From assembly GCF_002878395.1 (NCBI RefSeq), contig NC_061121.1, forward strand, positions 132,531,310-132,595,309: 64,000 bases of DNA, written 5' to 3'. The translations under genes were made by a program, and so were the position numbers. The stretch's first letter is position 1, and each line of letters begins with the position of its first letter. This document shows, piece by piece, positions 12,126 to 24,804 of this stretch. Source of the stretch: Capsicum annuum. Taxonomy: Eukaryota; Streptophyta; Magnoliopsida; Solanales; Solanaceae. The notes beneath the pieces are model-generated. The model saw nothing but the letters and a program-made list of their open reading frames with translations, was not told the origin of the DNA and made no database searches.

Positions 12126-14301
12126 TATAAGATCACATAAGATCTTAGCTCAATCTAGCTTATTATTGTACGTAAAAGGGGTCCAAGAGTTAGAAAATTG
12201 TACTAAGTGTTAGGACTTAGTCATTTCTAAAGCTCCTAAACTTTGATGATTTTTTTTACCTCCCTGACATCAAAAAGTTAATTTTCAAGTTGGTTCATAA
12301 TCGGGGTTGCCGATAGCACATCTCGGGTGAGTTTCATAATTTTTGAATGAGCGTAAGGGCATATTTGGAGACGCAATGTAGACACCCCAGAATGGGCCTG
12401 AGGTATGGGGCTTGGTCCGCTGTTGGGGGTCCCCACGGCACGAGGCTTAGACCGCCGATCCAAAGCTCGCGGAACCCAGCTCATCACTTACCCCTATTTT
12501 TTTAGCTTTTGATACTGTTTTTCTAAGGGCAATTGGGTCTTTTACCTTTACCTAATTGATCCATAACACGTGATTAAGGGTCCCAATATTTGTCATGTTT
12601 TTCTCAAAATCCTCCAAAAGAAAGCAATTCTCTCTCAAGAACAAACCCTAGCCTATTCAAAATTCAAGTTCAAGCTTCAAGAAACCACCAAGAACTTTCA
12701 CTAATTCATCAATTAAGGTATGTGTAATGTTCAGTCAAGAGTCTTTTTCACCCATGGAGTCCAAGAATCTATTTTGAAGTTTAAAGCCATGATTGTTACA
12801 TGTTATTATGAGTTATCTTCATGAATTTCTTATGAATGTTGATTACAATTTATGTTTACCATGTGTTTCATTGGAAATTTTCCTTGACATATTTGAATAA
12901 TGATGTTGGCATGTTAAATTTTGAATTCATAATTTTAGTATTTTAATAATTTTAGTATCATATGTTTTAACTATTCTCATTCTTAAGCTTATGAATTTCA
13001 AGTGTTTGCTGAAATTCCTAAATGATTAGGATTTGAACAATGACTACTTATTATATTTTCGAAGCTTCAGTATATTCCTATTGTTATTGTTATTGAGTCC
13101 TGGGGGTTATGAATACCCGAAATTTAGATCTTTACCTACTTTTTAGTATCTACAGAATTATTTTAGTTATACCATAAGCAACATCATTCAGTCAGTAATA
13201 TGTTCAGTTGTAAGTCCAATTAAGCTCAGTTCATTCCAGTAATCAGTGTCTTTCAATTGGAAGTAAAACTTAGCACCGAGTGAACGTAGGGATGGCGTCT
13301 CCCCCATCAGTAGACATGAGGCACTTGTCTCTCCTGTCAGTAGGAATATGACTTTAGTACACGTCCCTAGGTTCCAGAACTACGGCACCACCATAGACTT
13401 TGAGGAGTCGCCCGTCAGTTAGGCATGACATCCTCATCCTTTGTGATATCAGATTACTGGATCTCCACAGCCAGTGTTAGTACCCATGGCATGGTACTGA
13501 CGCCCTTAAAACTAGGGTTATAGGTTGGACCCTGATAGTACATTGGTTCATGTCGGTTATAGCTAGCTCCTGCAGTCTCAGTTCAGTATTCAGTACAGAG
13601 TTCAATTATAGGTTTGCTTGACCATAGCAAACAACTATCAGTTATTCAGTATTAGTATTTTAGTTTACAGACTATATTAGAATTATGTTTTATGCTTGGT
13701 CATGCATTTTTAGATTTTTACATCTTTTATGCATTCGTACTCAGTTACCTCATGCGATTTAGTCAGTTATTATCTCATGCATATAACCCATATATTTCAG
13801 CCTAACCTTATCTCATATACCAGTACATTTAAAGTACAGACCACATACTCATTTCTTATGCTATGATGCTCAGTTTCCCGACTGTACTTAGACATTCTAG
13901 AGCATCAGTAGCAATAGCAGTGGTGAGTCCTCTATATCGAGGACCGTTTATGTTTATCTTGGTCTTTCAGCTCAGTAGTCAGTCAGAGTTACTTGGGGGC
14001 TTGTCCCATCAACTCCTCAGTCAGTTAGAGGCTTTTCAGGCAATTTCAGACAGTTAGTTAGTTTACCAGTTGTTATTATCAGTCTTCTCAGTATTGTTTT
14101 CAGACACTTTCAAAACTATGATTTTTAATCGCATGTTTTAGTATTTAAAACCTTATGGCATTTTCAATTAAATTCTGCACATGTTACTTTGTTATCTATT
14201 TTATTCAGTGCTCACAGTGGGTACCAGTCATGGGTTAGCTTGTGGTGTCTCAAGACCATAAGCACCATGTGGAGTCTAGGGTGTATTTCTGAGGTGTTAC
14301 A
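12126..14301 (+). repeat. Solo LTR of family E, plus strand
   Basis: It ends GAGGTGTTACA at 14301 and begins TATAAGATC at 12126, apparently a decayed TGTAAGACC start. Flanks are CCTCC (12121-12125) and CCCCC (14302-14306), a 5-bp duplication with one transition. The end, GTCATGGGTTAGCTTGTGG about 70 bp before the terminus, is found reversed in the copy at 62669. Removing it joins GGGTATTGGGGG to AGGTAATTGACATG on the minus strand, restoring the layout of a gypsy LTR. There is no internal region, hence a solo LTR. Confidence 0.78.
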
Positions 14302-14399
14302 CCCCCAATACCCTAAAAATACCACATGCAACTTTAGGGAGGGATAAAATAGTCATATCATACAAAAACACATATTTATCAAATTTTTAGGTCGTTACA

Positions 14400-15034
14400 C
14401 CCTAACTTTATCTCTTAACTTGTAAGTAGTGTAAGCAAACCTATGAGACTCGAGAGATCCAAGATTATACAACTTCTCCTTACAATCAATCAAGAACTCA
14501 AAGGTATCCTCGCCCATAGCACCACTGCGTCTCAAACCTTTTCTAATCCTATGAAGACATAATTGTACTCATAATAATAGGAAGCATACTAGATCTGGAT
14601 GGATGACATCCCACCTAAGGGGGCAACATAGATGAAGGTTGAACCCCTGATCTATAAATACCATACTTGAATATAGGCATTGAAGGAAGAACAACCTTTG
14701 GGGTCTATGGAGTACCATATGCTGATGTTGGTGCCACTAAGGGATCCATACTCGGTACTAAAGAAACACCAAGGACAGGCTCTGAAACTGACGGAGGTAC
14801 AATACTCGTAGTTAGAGAAACATTAGGTGCACTCAAAAAAGCAACCTTCAAATGAGTCAGCAAGAAAATCATCAACCCCTCTAAGACCAAAATAGAAGAA
14901 CTCTGTAGGACCTGAGTATGCCTCATATCTCTAGCATGCTTAAATTGAGGCTCAAGGGATATCCCTGTAGTACTACCTTTGGAAGGGTCAGATACTCGTT
15001 CCCATCCACCGCCTTGATCCCATCCATGACTCAC
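14400..15034 (-). pseudogene. Gag N-terminal part of the minus-strand chromovirus
   Basis: The minus-strand ATG at 15034 opens 109 codons (MSHGWDQGG...), a variable N-terminus rich in Ser, Val and Pro. After stop codons, gag core-like sequence follows: GEDTFEFLIDCKEKLYNLG and ESHRFAYTTYKLRDKVRV. The match ends at 14400 where LTR B is inserted and resumes at 9259. The ATG was chosen because it is the first in a long frame ~260 bp after the PBS, as in related elements. The assignment rests on the core motifs; the N-terminus itself is not conserved enough to recognise. Confidence 0.65.
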
Positions 15035-15316
15035 AACTCATCCTATAGACTGAGCTCTCTCCTTCGATGATAGATCAACATCCCTAACCTCAGGGGATCT
15101 AGGCCTCGCAATCTGTAAAGAAAGAGTGAAATATGATTTAGAATACAAGATATATAAGATCCGCGTTGTATGGAAAAAACAAGAAAGTTTCCTAAAGATA
15201 TCTTATAGCCTCTCAAATATAGATATAGACGGCTATATACCGATCGATGAGACTTTACTAGACATTTTATTATTACACTGAGGAGACCAATTAGCCTGGC
15301 TACTCTGATACCAATT
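15035..15316 (-). other. 5' leader and primer-binding site of the minus-strand chromovirus
   Basis: On the minus strand, two bases after the LTR end, the sequence TTGGTATCAGAGTAGCC (15314-15298) matches the initiator-Met tRNA complement used by chromoviruses. The remaining ~260 bases to the gag ATG are an untranslated leader. Confidence 0.8.
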
Positions 15317-17897
15317 TGTCATGACCCAAAAACTAAGGATCAAGATGACACTTGTTGCATCATGTCTTGACAAGTAAGCTTATTACCCAGACTAATAAAA
15401 AAAGGGAACAATAACACCAAACCCAAGGTAAGGCTTCTAGAGAAAATCCGAACCACACATACATATTAATAGTATAAAAGTACATAATAAAGATACCTTC
15501 AATCTCGCAAAATCTAGTGCCATAGTGGACTAAGTACATATCAAAGTCAAAATATACAATCAATAGCTTAGAGAAACATAACTTTTCTCTAAATAAAAAA
15601 CAAGGCATAAAGTAAACAAGAGGAGGTAGTAGATTAACTTTAGAAGCATAGGTCAACTGCTACCTCAAAAATACTCCAAATTATGCCTGAATCAGCTATC
15701 ATACAGCACACTCGTACCTAGATCTGCATTGAAAGGGCATAGTAAGGGTGAGTATGCTCCACTTGAACTCAGTAGGTACTATAGGCTAATTGAGAAAAGT
15801 AGAAAATAAAATATATAAAATATATATTATGGGTACATCACCTGCAATCAGAAAATATCCTAAATGATAGCCTACGCTGTCTCCACTAAAAGTTCTAACA
15901 TATATACATATACCAAATATAAGTACCAAAAAGAAGCACAAATAGATAGATATCAAATCAAGAATGAAAATACAACATAGAATGTGTATAGTATATGAAA
16001 AGCAATGAAGATGATGATGATGATGATGTGATGCACGAGGTTGTCACAAAACCTCCGTATACACCTACCGAGCTGTTCTCCCGAGATAGGAACTATATGG
16101 GTTTGTAAACCCATATAAAATCCAATATTCAATACCAATCCAATATTACAACTCGTCTCTGGCACATACATCGATAAAGGGTTTTTAATTATGCCATATT
16201 TTTTATCAAAAAAATAGTATTTCCACAATGGTACCAATATTTCATGAATGTATATGATATAAGGATGTAATACTCGCAATCAACTAGAATGAGAATTTTC
16301 ATATTGAACTAATATACCAACCATGTGATCCAAAAATCCACTCAATAAGTCAACCATACGTGATGAAATGTAATCCATATTCCAATAAAGTAAGATATAC
16401 AATAATATGCCATTTGACACCACACAAATACAAACTTAGACATTTTTCCACCAAGTAGAAAAATGGGAAATTACATAAATACCAATCCAATAACATCATA
16501 TAAGACCCCACACGGTCACACACAACAACTAATGTCTCAAAACTACCAAATAACAACAACATAGGCCCCAACATGGGCACAAAACAATAGTAAATCTATT
16601 TCTATGATTAGTTCCCACACCCATAACAAGCTTTTATATTTGTATTAACTACCCAGTCCAATCAAAATAAAGTTAAGCCATAACCTACCTCAAATAAAGA
16701 AAATTGAGTCTGAAAGCCTTCAACATGGGCCTTACCCTTGCCAACTGACTCAGAGTCAACTAATACATATAAATATTGAATCTACGTGTCAAAAGAAAGC
16801 CAATAATACCTATATTTTTTATTTTTGGGTCGGGGTCAAGACGAATCCTGAAATAGGTTGCCAAAAAGAAAGGTAAAACTAAAATTTTAGTTCCAAAATA
16901 TATTATCCATGATTAAAGGAAGCCATTGAAGAAAACCTGAATTAAAATGGGTTGAAATTAGGGTTTACATTTAAGGATTACTAATTTAGACCTTTTGGAC
17001 CAAAATTCTCAAATTTCACTTTCGAAATTGAGTTCTATAATCTTTAAGTGAAAAGAATCAAAGAATAATAACTGAAATAGGAATTCGGAGCTTCCCCAAG
17101 CTTGAAAATAGAATAAATCCCCCAAAACTCTAAACCCCAAAGATCCAAGTGTTAAAATGGTGAAAAATCAAGAAAAGTGGGTATTTAAACCACCTAGGCA
17201 TCGCTTAAGCGGACACTATGCCGCTTAAGTGGCTATCGCTTAAGAAGTCAAGTGTCGCTTAAGCGATACCTGCCAAAGTTAAAAATGACACTTAGTGGAC
17301 CAAGTACAACTTAAGAGACATTCTCTAGTTAAGACTGACAGTTTAAGCAACCGACTGGACACATAAATGGATGCACCAGTTTAGTGGTGCATCAGCTGAA
17401 GCTTAGAGAATTTCAAGTCTTCAAGGATCCCTCGGTATTCATTTAGAATCTTGAGAACAAAATGAACTTTGCAACCCTATCAAATTTGATGCTCTAGACT
17501 CAATGGCAATATCAGATTTTCAAAAAAAATATTATTTCCACAAATTGACCCTTGAAATTCAATTTTACAATATTCTGAACTAAGGGTCAAAATGAGAAAC
17601 AAAATCCATAATACCACAAAACCGTATTACCAATCTAAAATCAATGTTTTAGATCTGTTGGAAAAGTCCATTTTGCATTCGACGCAAAAAATAATAAATG
17701 TTAATTGAAGTCAACTATAAAGCCTTTCTAACCTCCAAAAGCCACAAACTCATAGTGATCACACCAAAATACATTGAGAATCATGCAAATAATTTCCACA
17801 CCCTAGATAAACAAAAACCAACCACGGGGAGGGATAAATGATCAAATCACACAGAAATAAATAATTCACAATAACCACCAAAATTTAAATCATTACA
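15317..17897 (-). repeat. 5' LTR (C) of the minus-strand chromovirus
   Basis: A 2581-bp LTR reading TGTAATGATTT... on the minus strand from 17897 to ...GGGTCATGACA at 15317. It contains the same landmarks as LTR A: a (GAT)n run at 16010-16028, a CTTAAG-rich block at 17195-17350 and the CCTCCCCGTGG start region. It is followed directly by the PBS. No target duplication can be tested because LTR A is truncated. Confidence 0.82.
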
Positions 17898-19189
17898 GTT
17901 TAATTAGTATCTGACAAGTCTAATTGGTATCTCAATCAACATAATTAGGATTGATTTTCCCTAGCTAGTATCTCTTTAATGTCTAAAATCTTGTAACAAG
18001 ACATTGCAATCCTTAGAGGTTAATAAATGACATAGGAGTTGAATTGTTATGTTGTGAAATACACTTGATATTATGCAAAAAACTTAATGTATTTCAATAA
18101 TGTATTGTGAATGTGTTATGTGGATAGCTATCTATTGTAGTACACTGTGAATTATCGTGTGATGATTAAAACCACCTTAAGTAAAAATATTCATTTTATG
18201 TGCTGATATACATGAGGTGTGTCCAATAGGACATGGGATCGTGAGGATAGAAGTGATATTGGGGTGTATATTTTTGTGACTTGAGTCATACTTCATCTCT
18301 TTGTAATTTGGAGTATTTCTTAGTTTCTATCAAAATTTTGATGAGCAAATTGAGGTGTTTTGTTGTTTTATGATAAATCTCATATGGGATACGGTACTCA
18401 CGATGAAAAGAGGGTAATAATACATTAGAATTAATCAAGTTGAGGAGTGAATTTGCATTCACGATAGCTTGGTGTGGCAATTTAAGTACTCCGAAGCTTA
18501 AAAATCATGGCACATGAGAGTTAGAATTGGTAATAATGTTCAGGGGATAGTGTTGTGAGAAAAGACCTAGAAAAAATAGCAAAAAGAGGAAAAATAGAAC
18601 CATTAAAGGGTACCACTATGATGGCAATTAATCATTGCAGCAGTTCCATGAAGTAAGCTGCCAGGTTATTTTCCCTTATTTTAGTATTTTGCAATTGCTA
18701 CAAAGACGACCTTGTATTATCTAGTAATTAAAGTTAGATATCAACCCCGACATGTATAGTAAGATAAATAACTATTATTAAGGTGTGGTAGTAAGGGGTG
18801 TCTTAAAAATACGAGAAAAGAAAAAGAGTAATTATTTGATACAAGCCCCAAATAGAGGCAACCTAAATCCAACAAAAAAATATAAAAATAAGAAGGAGGT
18901 ATCTAGTAGGAGCTATCATCTTTGAGGCTTGAGGGATCAAAACCCACTTCATTTATCCCTCTAAGTAATGAGAGCTCTTTGGTATCCTACTTCGTCAACT
19001 TTAGGAGTTTCTTTTAGCAGGAGTTATATTTGAAAATCAACTGCACAACCTTCCACATCCTTACCAACATGAAGTCTTAGGAGCAGTGCTTTTTCTTCTC
19101 CTCATCTAGCTTTCGTTGGAGCTCAGCATAGGCTAGGGCCAAATTCGGTGAGGAAAATAAGCTCGAAGGATCCACTCAAGGAAGAGGTA
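17898..19189. other. No gene recognised
   Basis: AT-rich DNA right of LTR C. Short frames exist, for example 64 codons on the minus strand at 18480-18286, but none resembles a known protein and codon use gives no support. It may be the 3' part of the degenerate element whose ORF lies at 19190-20100. Confidence 0.4.
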
Positions 19190-20100
19190 GTTGATTATCT
19201 AAGTAACTCTGTACCGCAAAAAGGTTGACCTCCTAACCATTGAGAGAGACAAAAGCCTCAGTAGTAGGGGAGTGCTAGACTCTTCGCCCTTGTTGACCTT
19301 GCTACTTCCACCCAGGTATCCCACCTTTTTCTTCTTCTTGCTGCCTACCGGATTATCCCTACCCCTTAAAGGATTAAATTCAATATCCACTCCTCGTAGG
19401 TGTCATGATCCTCGATAGGTATGGTTTCCTTCATGGACAACTCAATGATCAAAGAAGGTAAGAAAAGATCCCTTCCTGACCTTCCTATCATAGAAGTGTC
19501 ACCACTCATCCACAATCTGTACCCCTACATTCATCTCAATCCCTACAAGAGCATAAGCTACCACAATAGCTAGGTGAAATACCATGTCAGTCATATTTCC
19601 CAAGGGATGAATCATTTGGGGCACCAGCTATAATACACCCTAGCCTCCATTGGGAAGTAGAACTGGACCCCTTTACCTTTCCCTCTAACCCTCTGGCACT
19701 AAGATCCTAGCCTCCTACTTTAAGTTTGACTCCCGAACCTTGGCCATAAAAGTGGAATTAGAGGGGTTTGGGACCAATACGGCATCACTAATGGTGGAAT
19801 TATTACCAGAACCTTCTTACCCCAACTAGGGATGGTGGAGTAGAGCACAAACTAATCCATAATTTAAAAAATAGGATATAACTCTCGAACTAACTCTAGA
19901 TTGAACCTTAGGACAACCTCAATCAGCATGTTCCACCTAAATACCCTTAGTCGATCATGGAACTCGAGTTCCTCATCGTCCACATCTCTCACCATAAAGC
20001 CCTACTCATGGGGAAAACCTCTCATACTCAGGCTCTCCACACAATGGTCGATGCTGGCAATATCAAGGAACCTTTGGTATGGAGGTTGATGCTCCATGAT
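19190..20100 (-). pseudogene. Decayed ORF like the putative plant transposon protein family
   Basis: With several stops and shifts read through, the minus strand gives a protein-like series. It includes PYQRFLDIASIDHCVESLSM, ELEFHDRLRVFRWNMLIEVV, LVRELYPIF, later VFHLAIVVAYALVGIEMNVG and finally a lysine run (GSKKKKKVG). The succession of a helical FHxRL...W block, an EFY-like element, and a strand with a conserved hydrophobic AIxVYALVxxxxINVG pattern resembles the uncharacterised plant transposon protein domain common in Solanaceae repeats. That family has no established biochemical role. The match is from memory of the pattern, so alternative identities remain possible. No intact frame exceeds 65 codons. 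Confidence 0.45.
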
Positions 20101-22288
20101 AGTCCTATAATATAATAGAAAATTTAGTGGTAGTAATGAAATTGGAGTATGGTGTGAGGGGAGACTTTAAAAATTCCACAAAAAAATTAAATCCTAGGAT
20201 TACTGCTAGATACCACTCCCTACAATAGTACTACTGCAAAAAAAACTTACCTCTGCAGTGGTACTGGTGTGATGGAAAAGTTACTGTTGAAGTGTTTCTA
20301 TCATTCCCAACTATTTACTTCCTCTCCCATGGCGGTTCTTTGATATTTGTTTGTATTTTTGAGGTTTAAGGATAGATCAGGCTTAGTAAAGTTTATGTGA
20401 ACCTTTTTAAACTAAAAAGGAAGTGTATAATACTCGAATTCATCCTCAAATAACCCAAATTTGTTCGGGAAGATAACCCCTCATCTCTCACCTTGTTCAT
20501 GGCCAAAATTCATCATAAACTATGTTAATCTTACACCTAGGATGTTGTAGGAGCATTGTATACATAAGAGAAACCGAAATGCTCATCATTTCATGCAAAA
20601 ACACCACCAAAATTCAAATTCAAATTTTTACCTCCAACCATTCAAAATTTTCAAGTTTTTATTGAGTTTCTACGAATCTACAATAGTAAGTATGTAAATA
20701 AAATAGTAGAGATGAGAAATTATCATAAAAATTGATACGGGGGGGAGATTACTCAATAGTGAATTAAGAGAGGTCAAGTGAGGAGTGAAACTGCGTGAAA
20801 TATTCAATTCCCCCTATTCTGAACTGTCGCAAATCATTGTTATGGTAAATTTCTGCAGCAATCATAATTTAACCACTCTAGTGATAACTTTCCCCCCTGC
20901 CCAGAGCTTCTATTGTTGTCCAAAATTTTCATACATTATGGTATTTTGTGATATTTAGATATTTTCTAATAACCTGTTACATAAGGATTATTGTGGATTT
21001 TTTCCCAAGTTGATGAAAATTTTGGCTAATAATTCCATCAATACAGGGATTTACTAATGATATAAGGATCAATTACGTAGGCTTCAGAATTAACTAACCA
21101 AGCATAGACAAGGTAAGCGAGTACAAAATTATGAGTCCTTCCTCCTTTAATACGTAGTGTATCTAAATAATTAATCCATGCCTAAAATTCTTGATTCTCA
21201 CTATGTGTCCATTTGGGATGAACTTTGGGCAAATTAGTTTCTAATTTAATTTGTGGGGAGAAACAAAACCCAAAGTAATTGGGCATAAAATTTTAAACAA
21301 ATTAGGTTAGCCCACTACCTACCACTGTAGAAATAACAAATAAATGTTGTGGTATCACCACATCAGTAAAATCAATTGTTGTAGTTGTATCGATAGTGGC
21401 TAGGACGATATCCCCTTAAGACCCCTTTTAATTTTTAACTCTCTTAGGTCTTCATTTCCCTCTATAAATTCCCTAAGTAAAACCCACCTCCATATTCATG
21501 AGAAATCAAAGGCCAAGATTCATGAGGGTAGTTTCGAGGCACACTTTGTTAGAACCTGACATGAGAAGACACTTAGCATGTGCGGGACAACACTATCCTC
21601 TCAGTAGCAGCATGATTTATCTAGGAGGTAGGATATGTTTTAAATTGTAACAGGCTTGGGCTAGATTCATGCAATATTGATAGTAATGTCGGGAGTTTTC
21701 ATACATTAGGACTGCATACACATTGTTTGAATGAATGAAATTGATACAAATCTAGTTAGGCTTTAATAGTATTATATATTATTATTGTACTCATTGGTGC
21801 AACATCATGGAATGAAATTGTTTGAATCTTACGATAAATATTTCTAGTTGAATGGGCACCATGACTTATAAGTATGGTGTGAGTTAAAAGTACAATGAAA
21901 AGGGAGAGCAAAAAGTAAGCTAGGGTTTGATTGAAACAACTCTTAGTAATATAGATAATTGTGACTTGGTCGAGTATGAGTATCTCGATTGAGGTATCAA
22001 AAAGAAATTGAGAGAGTTGAAAATACGAGTGTGGGTCATAAATAGAGATTTAACATTGGCATCTCAATAGTACCACCAGAATCTCATAAAAGGTCCAAAA
22101 AATTTTCTTTTTAATGTCTCCTAATTTACAACAATTATTCACTTCACTTATGGTTTCTTTAAGAAGCACGTGATACCACCACCTATCAAGACCGATGAGT
22201 GGTTCAAGAAGTTGCATCCCTACATTATAGGTATATGCTACTATATAGCTATATCTATCTATGTATATGTAAGGAAATAATGTTGATG
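20101..22288. other. No gene recognised
   Basis: AT-rich sequence between the decayed plant transposon-like ORF and the chromovirus insertion. It may be the leader/LTR of the element to which that ORF belonged, but no pair of ends was found. The final ~85 bp (about 22205-22293) are imperfectly repeated after the chromovirus, at 31975-32062. Confidence 0.4.
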
Positions 22289-22293
22289 TCTTT

Positions 22294-24614
22294 TGTAATA
22301 CCCCACGATTTTTCCTAGCTTAAACTCATCCTAAAAATGAGAAAGGAGTAGATTCTAGAGTGAATGATGTTTATTTCTTTAGATTTTGACTTTCTGTGAC
22401 GTAGGAAATTGAATTAGCTTTTCAATGCTATAAGATTCGACTAAATCCGATACCTGGGTAAGAAGTTATAGCTATTTAAAGTTCTAGTAGCAAAACACCG
22501 TCATTTAGACCCTTAGCGCGCCGCGGAGCAGTGTCAAATCCCAATTGTCATTTTCTAGTGGCCCTCCGTGATATTGGCACATCGTGGAGAGGGCCAATTT
22601 CCCAGTTGTCAATTTCCAAAGGTCCAACGCGATAATGGCGTGTTGCGCCTTGTGCTAAAATGGCATTCCAAAGGAGCACCGCGATTACTCCACGTCAAGA
22701 AGTCTGCCCAGTTTCTAGTTGTCATTTTCTAGTAAGCCACCATGATAGTGGCCCATCCTGGTGGCCACCCAGATCAGGAAAATATATGTTTTTCAGTTTC
22801 GTTTAAAAGCTTAAAAGGGGCATTTTGGTAAATTATGCAACCCCCAATCCGTCCAAAAATAGAAGATTTATCATATTTGAGAGAACTTTATGCTTCATTC
22901 ATCATTCTCTCTTAAATAAAACCCTAAGGCCCATACTTCCTCTCCAAGAAACTCAAGAATTCCTCAATTAACTCTCAAAGATAAGTTAAGATTGAGGATT
23001 TCCAATACAAGAATACTAAGAATTCATCTCCAAAGCATCCATAGGAATTCAAGATTCCAGCCATTCATCAAAGATCATAAATTAAGGTATATGGGGTTTG
23101 AACAGGGATAATTCTTTCACCATTGTGCCCAAAAATTTATTTTATTTACAAATTTACTGCAACTTATATGATTTTCCATGAAATTCAAGTTAGGGTTTAT
23201 ACCCATTATCATTCTTTGCAAGATTATGAGATTTTCCATGATTTAGAAGTTGAAATACATGATTATGTTTATGTTTCCATGTATATTGCTAAAATTTTCA
23301 GATTTTAAGATGATTTATGAATGTTTACATTACTAAGTATGAATTTTGAGATGTTTTAACATGAGATTGATGTTTGTGTCACTAAACCTCATTTAAAGAT
23401 TGTTGTTTCAAGATTGTTTGTGCTATAAGCACCCCATGACTAGATTATTTTTAGATTTTAGATAAAGAATCGTCTTTATTTCAAAAGACTTGAGATTTAA
23501 AGAAAAGTAAAGCATAGTTGGCTTTCTGTGAACCTCTGTGTAAATTTTAAAGTAGATTTCTTAAGATTTTGAGCATGAGATTAGGAGTAGAATTTAGAAC
23601 TGAGATGGGTAATTTATTATAGTTTTATATCCCAGAACTACGTACCACCATAGGTACAGATTATCAGATTATTTCTACTTCTATGTGGATGACTCATATT
23701 GTGATCACACATATTAAAATGTTCTATTCCAATGGCAAGGGTAGAACAGTCCTACCTAACGTGGGACAATCATGGGACTCCATGGATGCTCACATGGTGT
23801 TTTGTCGATTAGAAGAACCTCCCAAAAGATATCCCCCATTCTTAAAATAGTCTATTGATTTGAAGCCTTAAGATATACAGAATAAGTTTTCAGACTTCAC
23901 TTAGCCTACGTGATTTAAGAAATAGAACAGAACTACAGATTTTAGAACTAAGTGTGATGACTCCCAAGATTTATATTACATATTTTATTAATCATGCTTT
24001 ACTTTCGAGTTTCAGATTATTCAAGCCTAAGTGAGTCATTTAAATTTAGTATGCATGATTTTATAAATTGTGATGATATTGCTTACTTATTTGATGCACC
24101 CCCATATACTCAGTACATTATCAAAGTACTAATCCACTTATATGTATATGTGCTACATTGTATCATAATGTAGGATCAGGTGCTCAGTCTCAGCAGCGTG
24201 ATTGATTTTCGAGCATCTTTTCTATATTCCTGTAGTTGGTGAGTATTCATAGTTTGGGGACTTAGTTGCTTACACTTTCAGTTTATTAGCAGATATTTCT
24301 CATGTTATTTTCAGACAGTTTGAGTCAGTTGGGGCCTATCTTAGTGACTCTCTAGATTTAGATAGTAAAGGTTTTTCAGACTACCAGTTTCAGTGTTAGA
24401 CTTTTGATTCAGTATTCAGATTTTTAGCATCGTCTTACTAAGATTTATGAGATTTCTATGTTCTATACAAAACTTCCATATCTATTATGTTTTCATTACC
24501 GTATTTACCTATTTTGAGATTCAGATTTAGAAAAGGCAGCCAGGGTTAGCTCAAGACTACTAGTAGTTTGGAGAACCATGTGGCATCTCGGGAATCAGAT
24601 TTTGAGGCGTTAAA
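22294..24614 (+). repeat. 5' LTR of the full-length chromovirus
   Basis: Starts TGTAATACCCC and ends GAGGCGTTAAA, where LTR2 ends GGGGCGTTACA; the terminal CA has mutated to AA in this copy. Length is 2321 bp. The segment 22500-22780 contains repeated CCGCGAT/GGCGCATCGCG-type words interleaved with CAGTTGTCATTTTC. The stretch AACCCTAAGG near 22920 resembles plant 5' leader sequence, suggesting that the transcript start is a little upstream. Confidence 0.9.
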
Positions 24615-24615
24615 A

Positions 24616-24640
24616 ACTTTGTATCAAACCCTAAGGTTTA
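24616..24640 (+). other. Primer-binding site (decayed, tRNA-iMet type)
   Basis: ACTTTGTATCAAACCCTAAG follows the LTR immediately and corresponds to TTGGTATCAGAGCCTAAG of sister elements with two or three substitutions. This identifies initiator-Met tRNA as the ancestral primer. Confidence 0.7.
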
Positions 24641-24804
24641 GAGAGTCCTAGGGAGTCAGACAAGCTGTGTTACGTAGAGTCTTCATCATCGGTGTGAAGC
24701 GTTCCAAATAAATAAGCAAGAGGCTATGGAGCATTTAGAAAATCATCTCTTCTTTCATGATATATCATACATTCATTATCTCTATATGCTTCTACCTTAT
24801 GCTT

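Larger units (their letters stand above)
9260..14399 (-). mobile_element. Solo LTR of family B inserted in gag, itself split by an E LTR
   Basis: In minus orientation it starts TGTAACGACC (14399) and ends GGTTGTGACA (9260), the TG...CA form of an LTR. The bases flanking it are CCCTG (9255-9259) and CCCTA (14400-14404), a 5-bp target duplication with one transition. It is homologous to, but clearly diverged from, LTRs A and C, and closer to LTR D at 42394. The interior contains no gag or pol, so this is an LTR left after recombination. The segment 12126-14301 is a second, later insertion. Confidence 0.75.
2876..17897 (-). mobile_element. Ty3/gypsy chromovirus, minus strand, with nested solo LTRs in gag
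   Basis: In element orientation (right to left) the order is 5' LTR (17897-15317), PBS, gag start, nested insertion (14399-9260), gag rest, protease, RT, RNase H, integrase, polypurine tract, 3' LTR (5102-2876). The flanking LTRs A and C resemble one another much more than the intervening LTR B, so A and C are the natural pair. Gag reads continuously across the insertion if 9260-14399 is removed. The 3' LTR has lost about 365 bp of its distal end at the junction with repeat F, so no target duplication can be checked. All coding parts carry stops. Confidence 0.8.
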
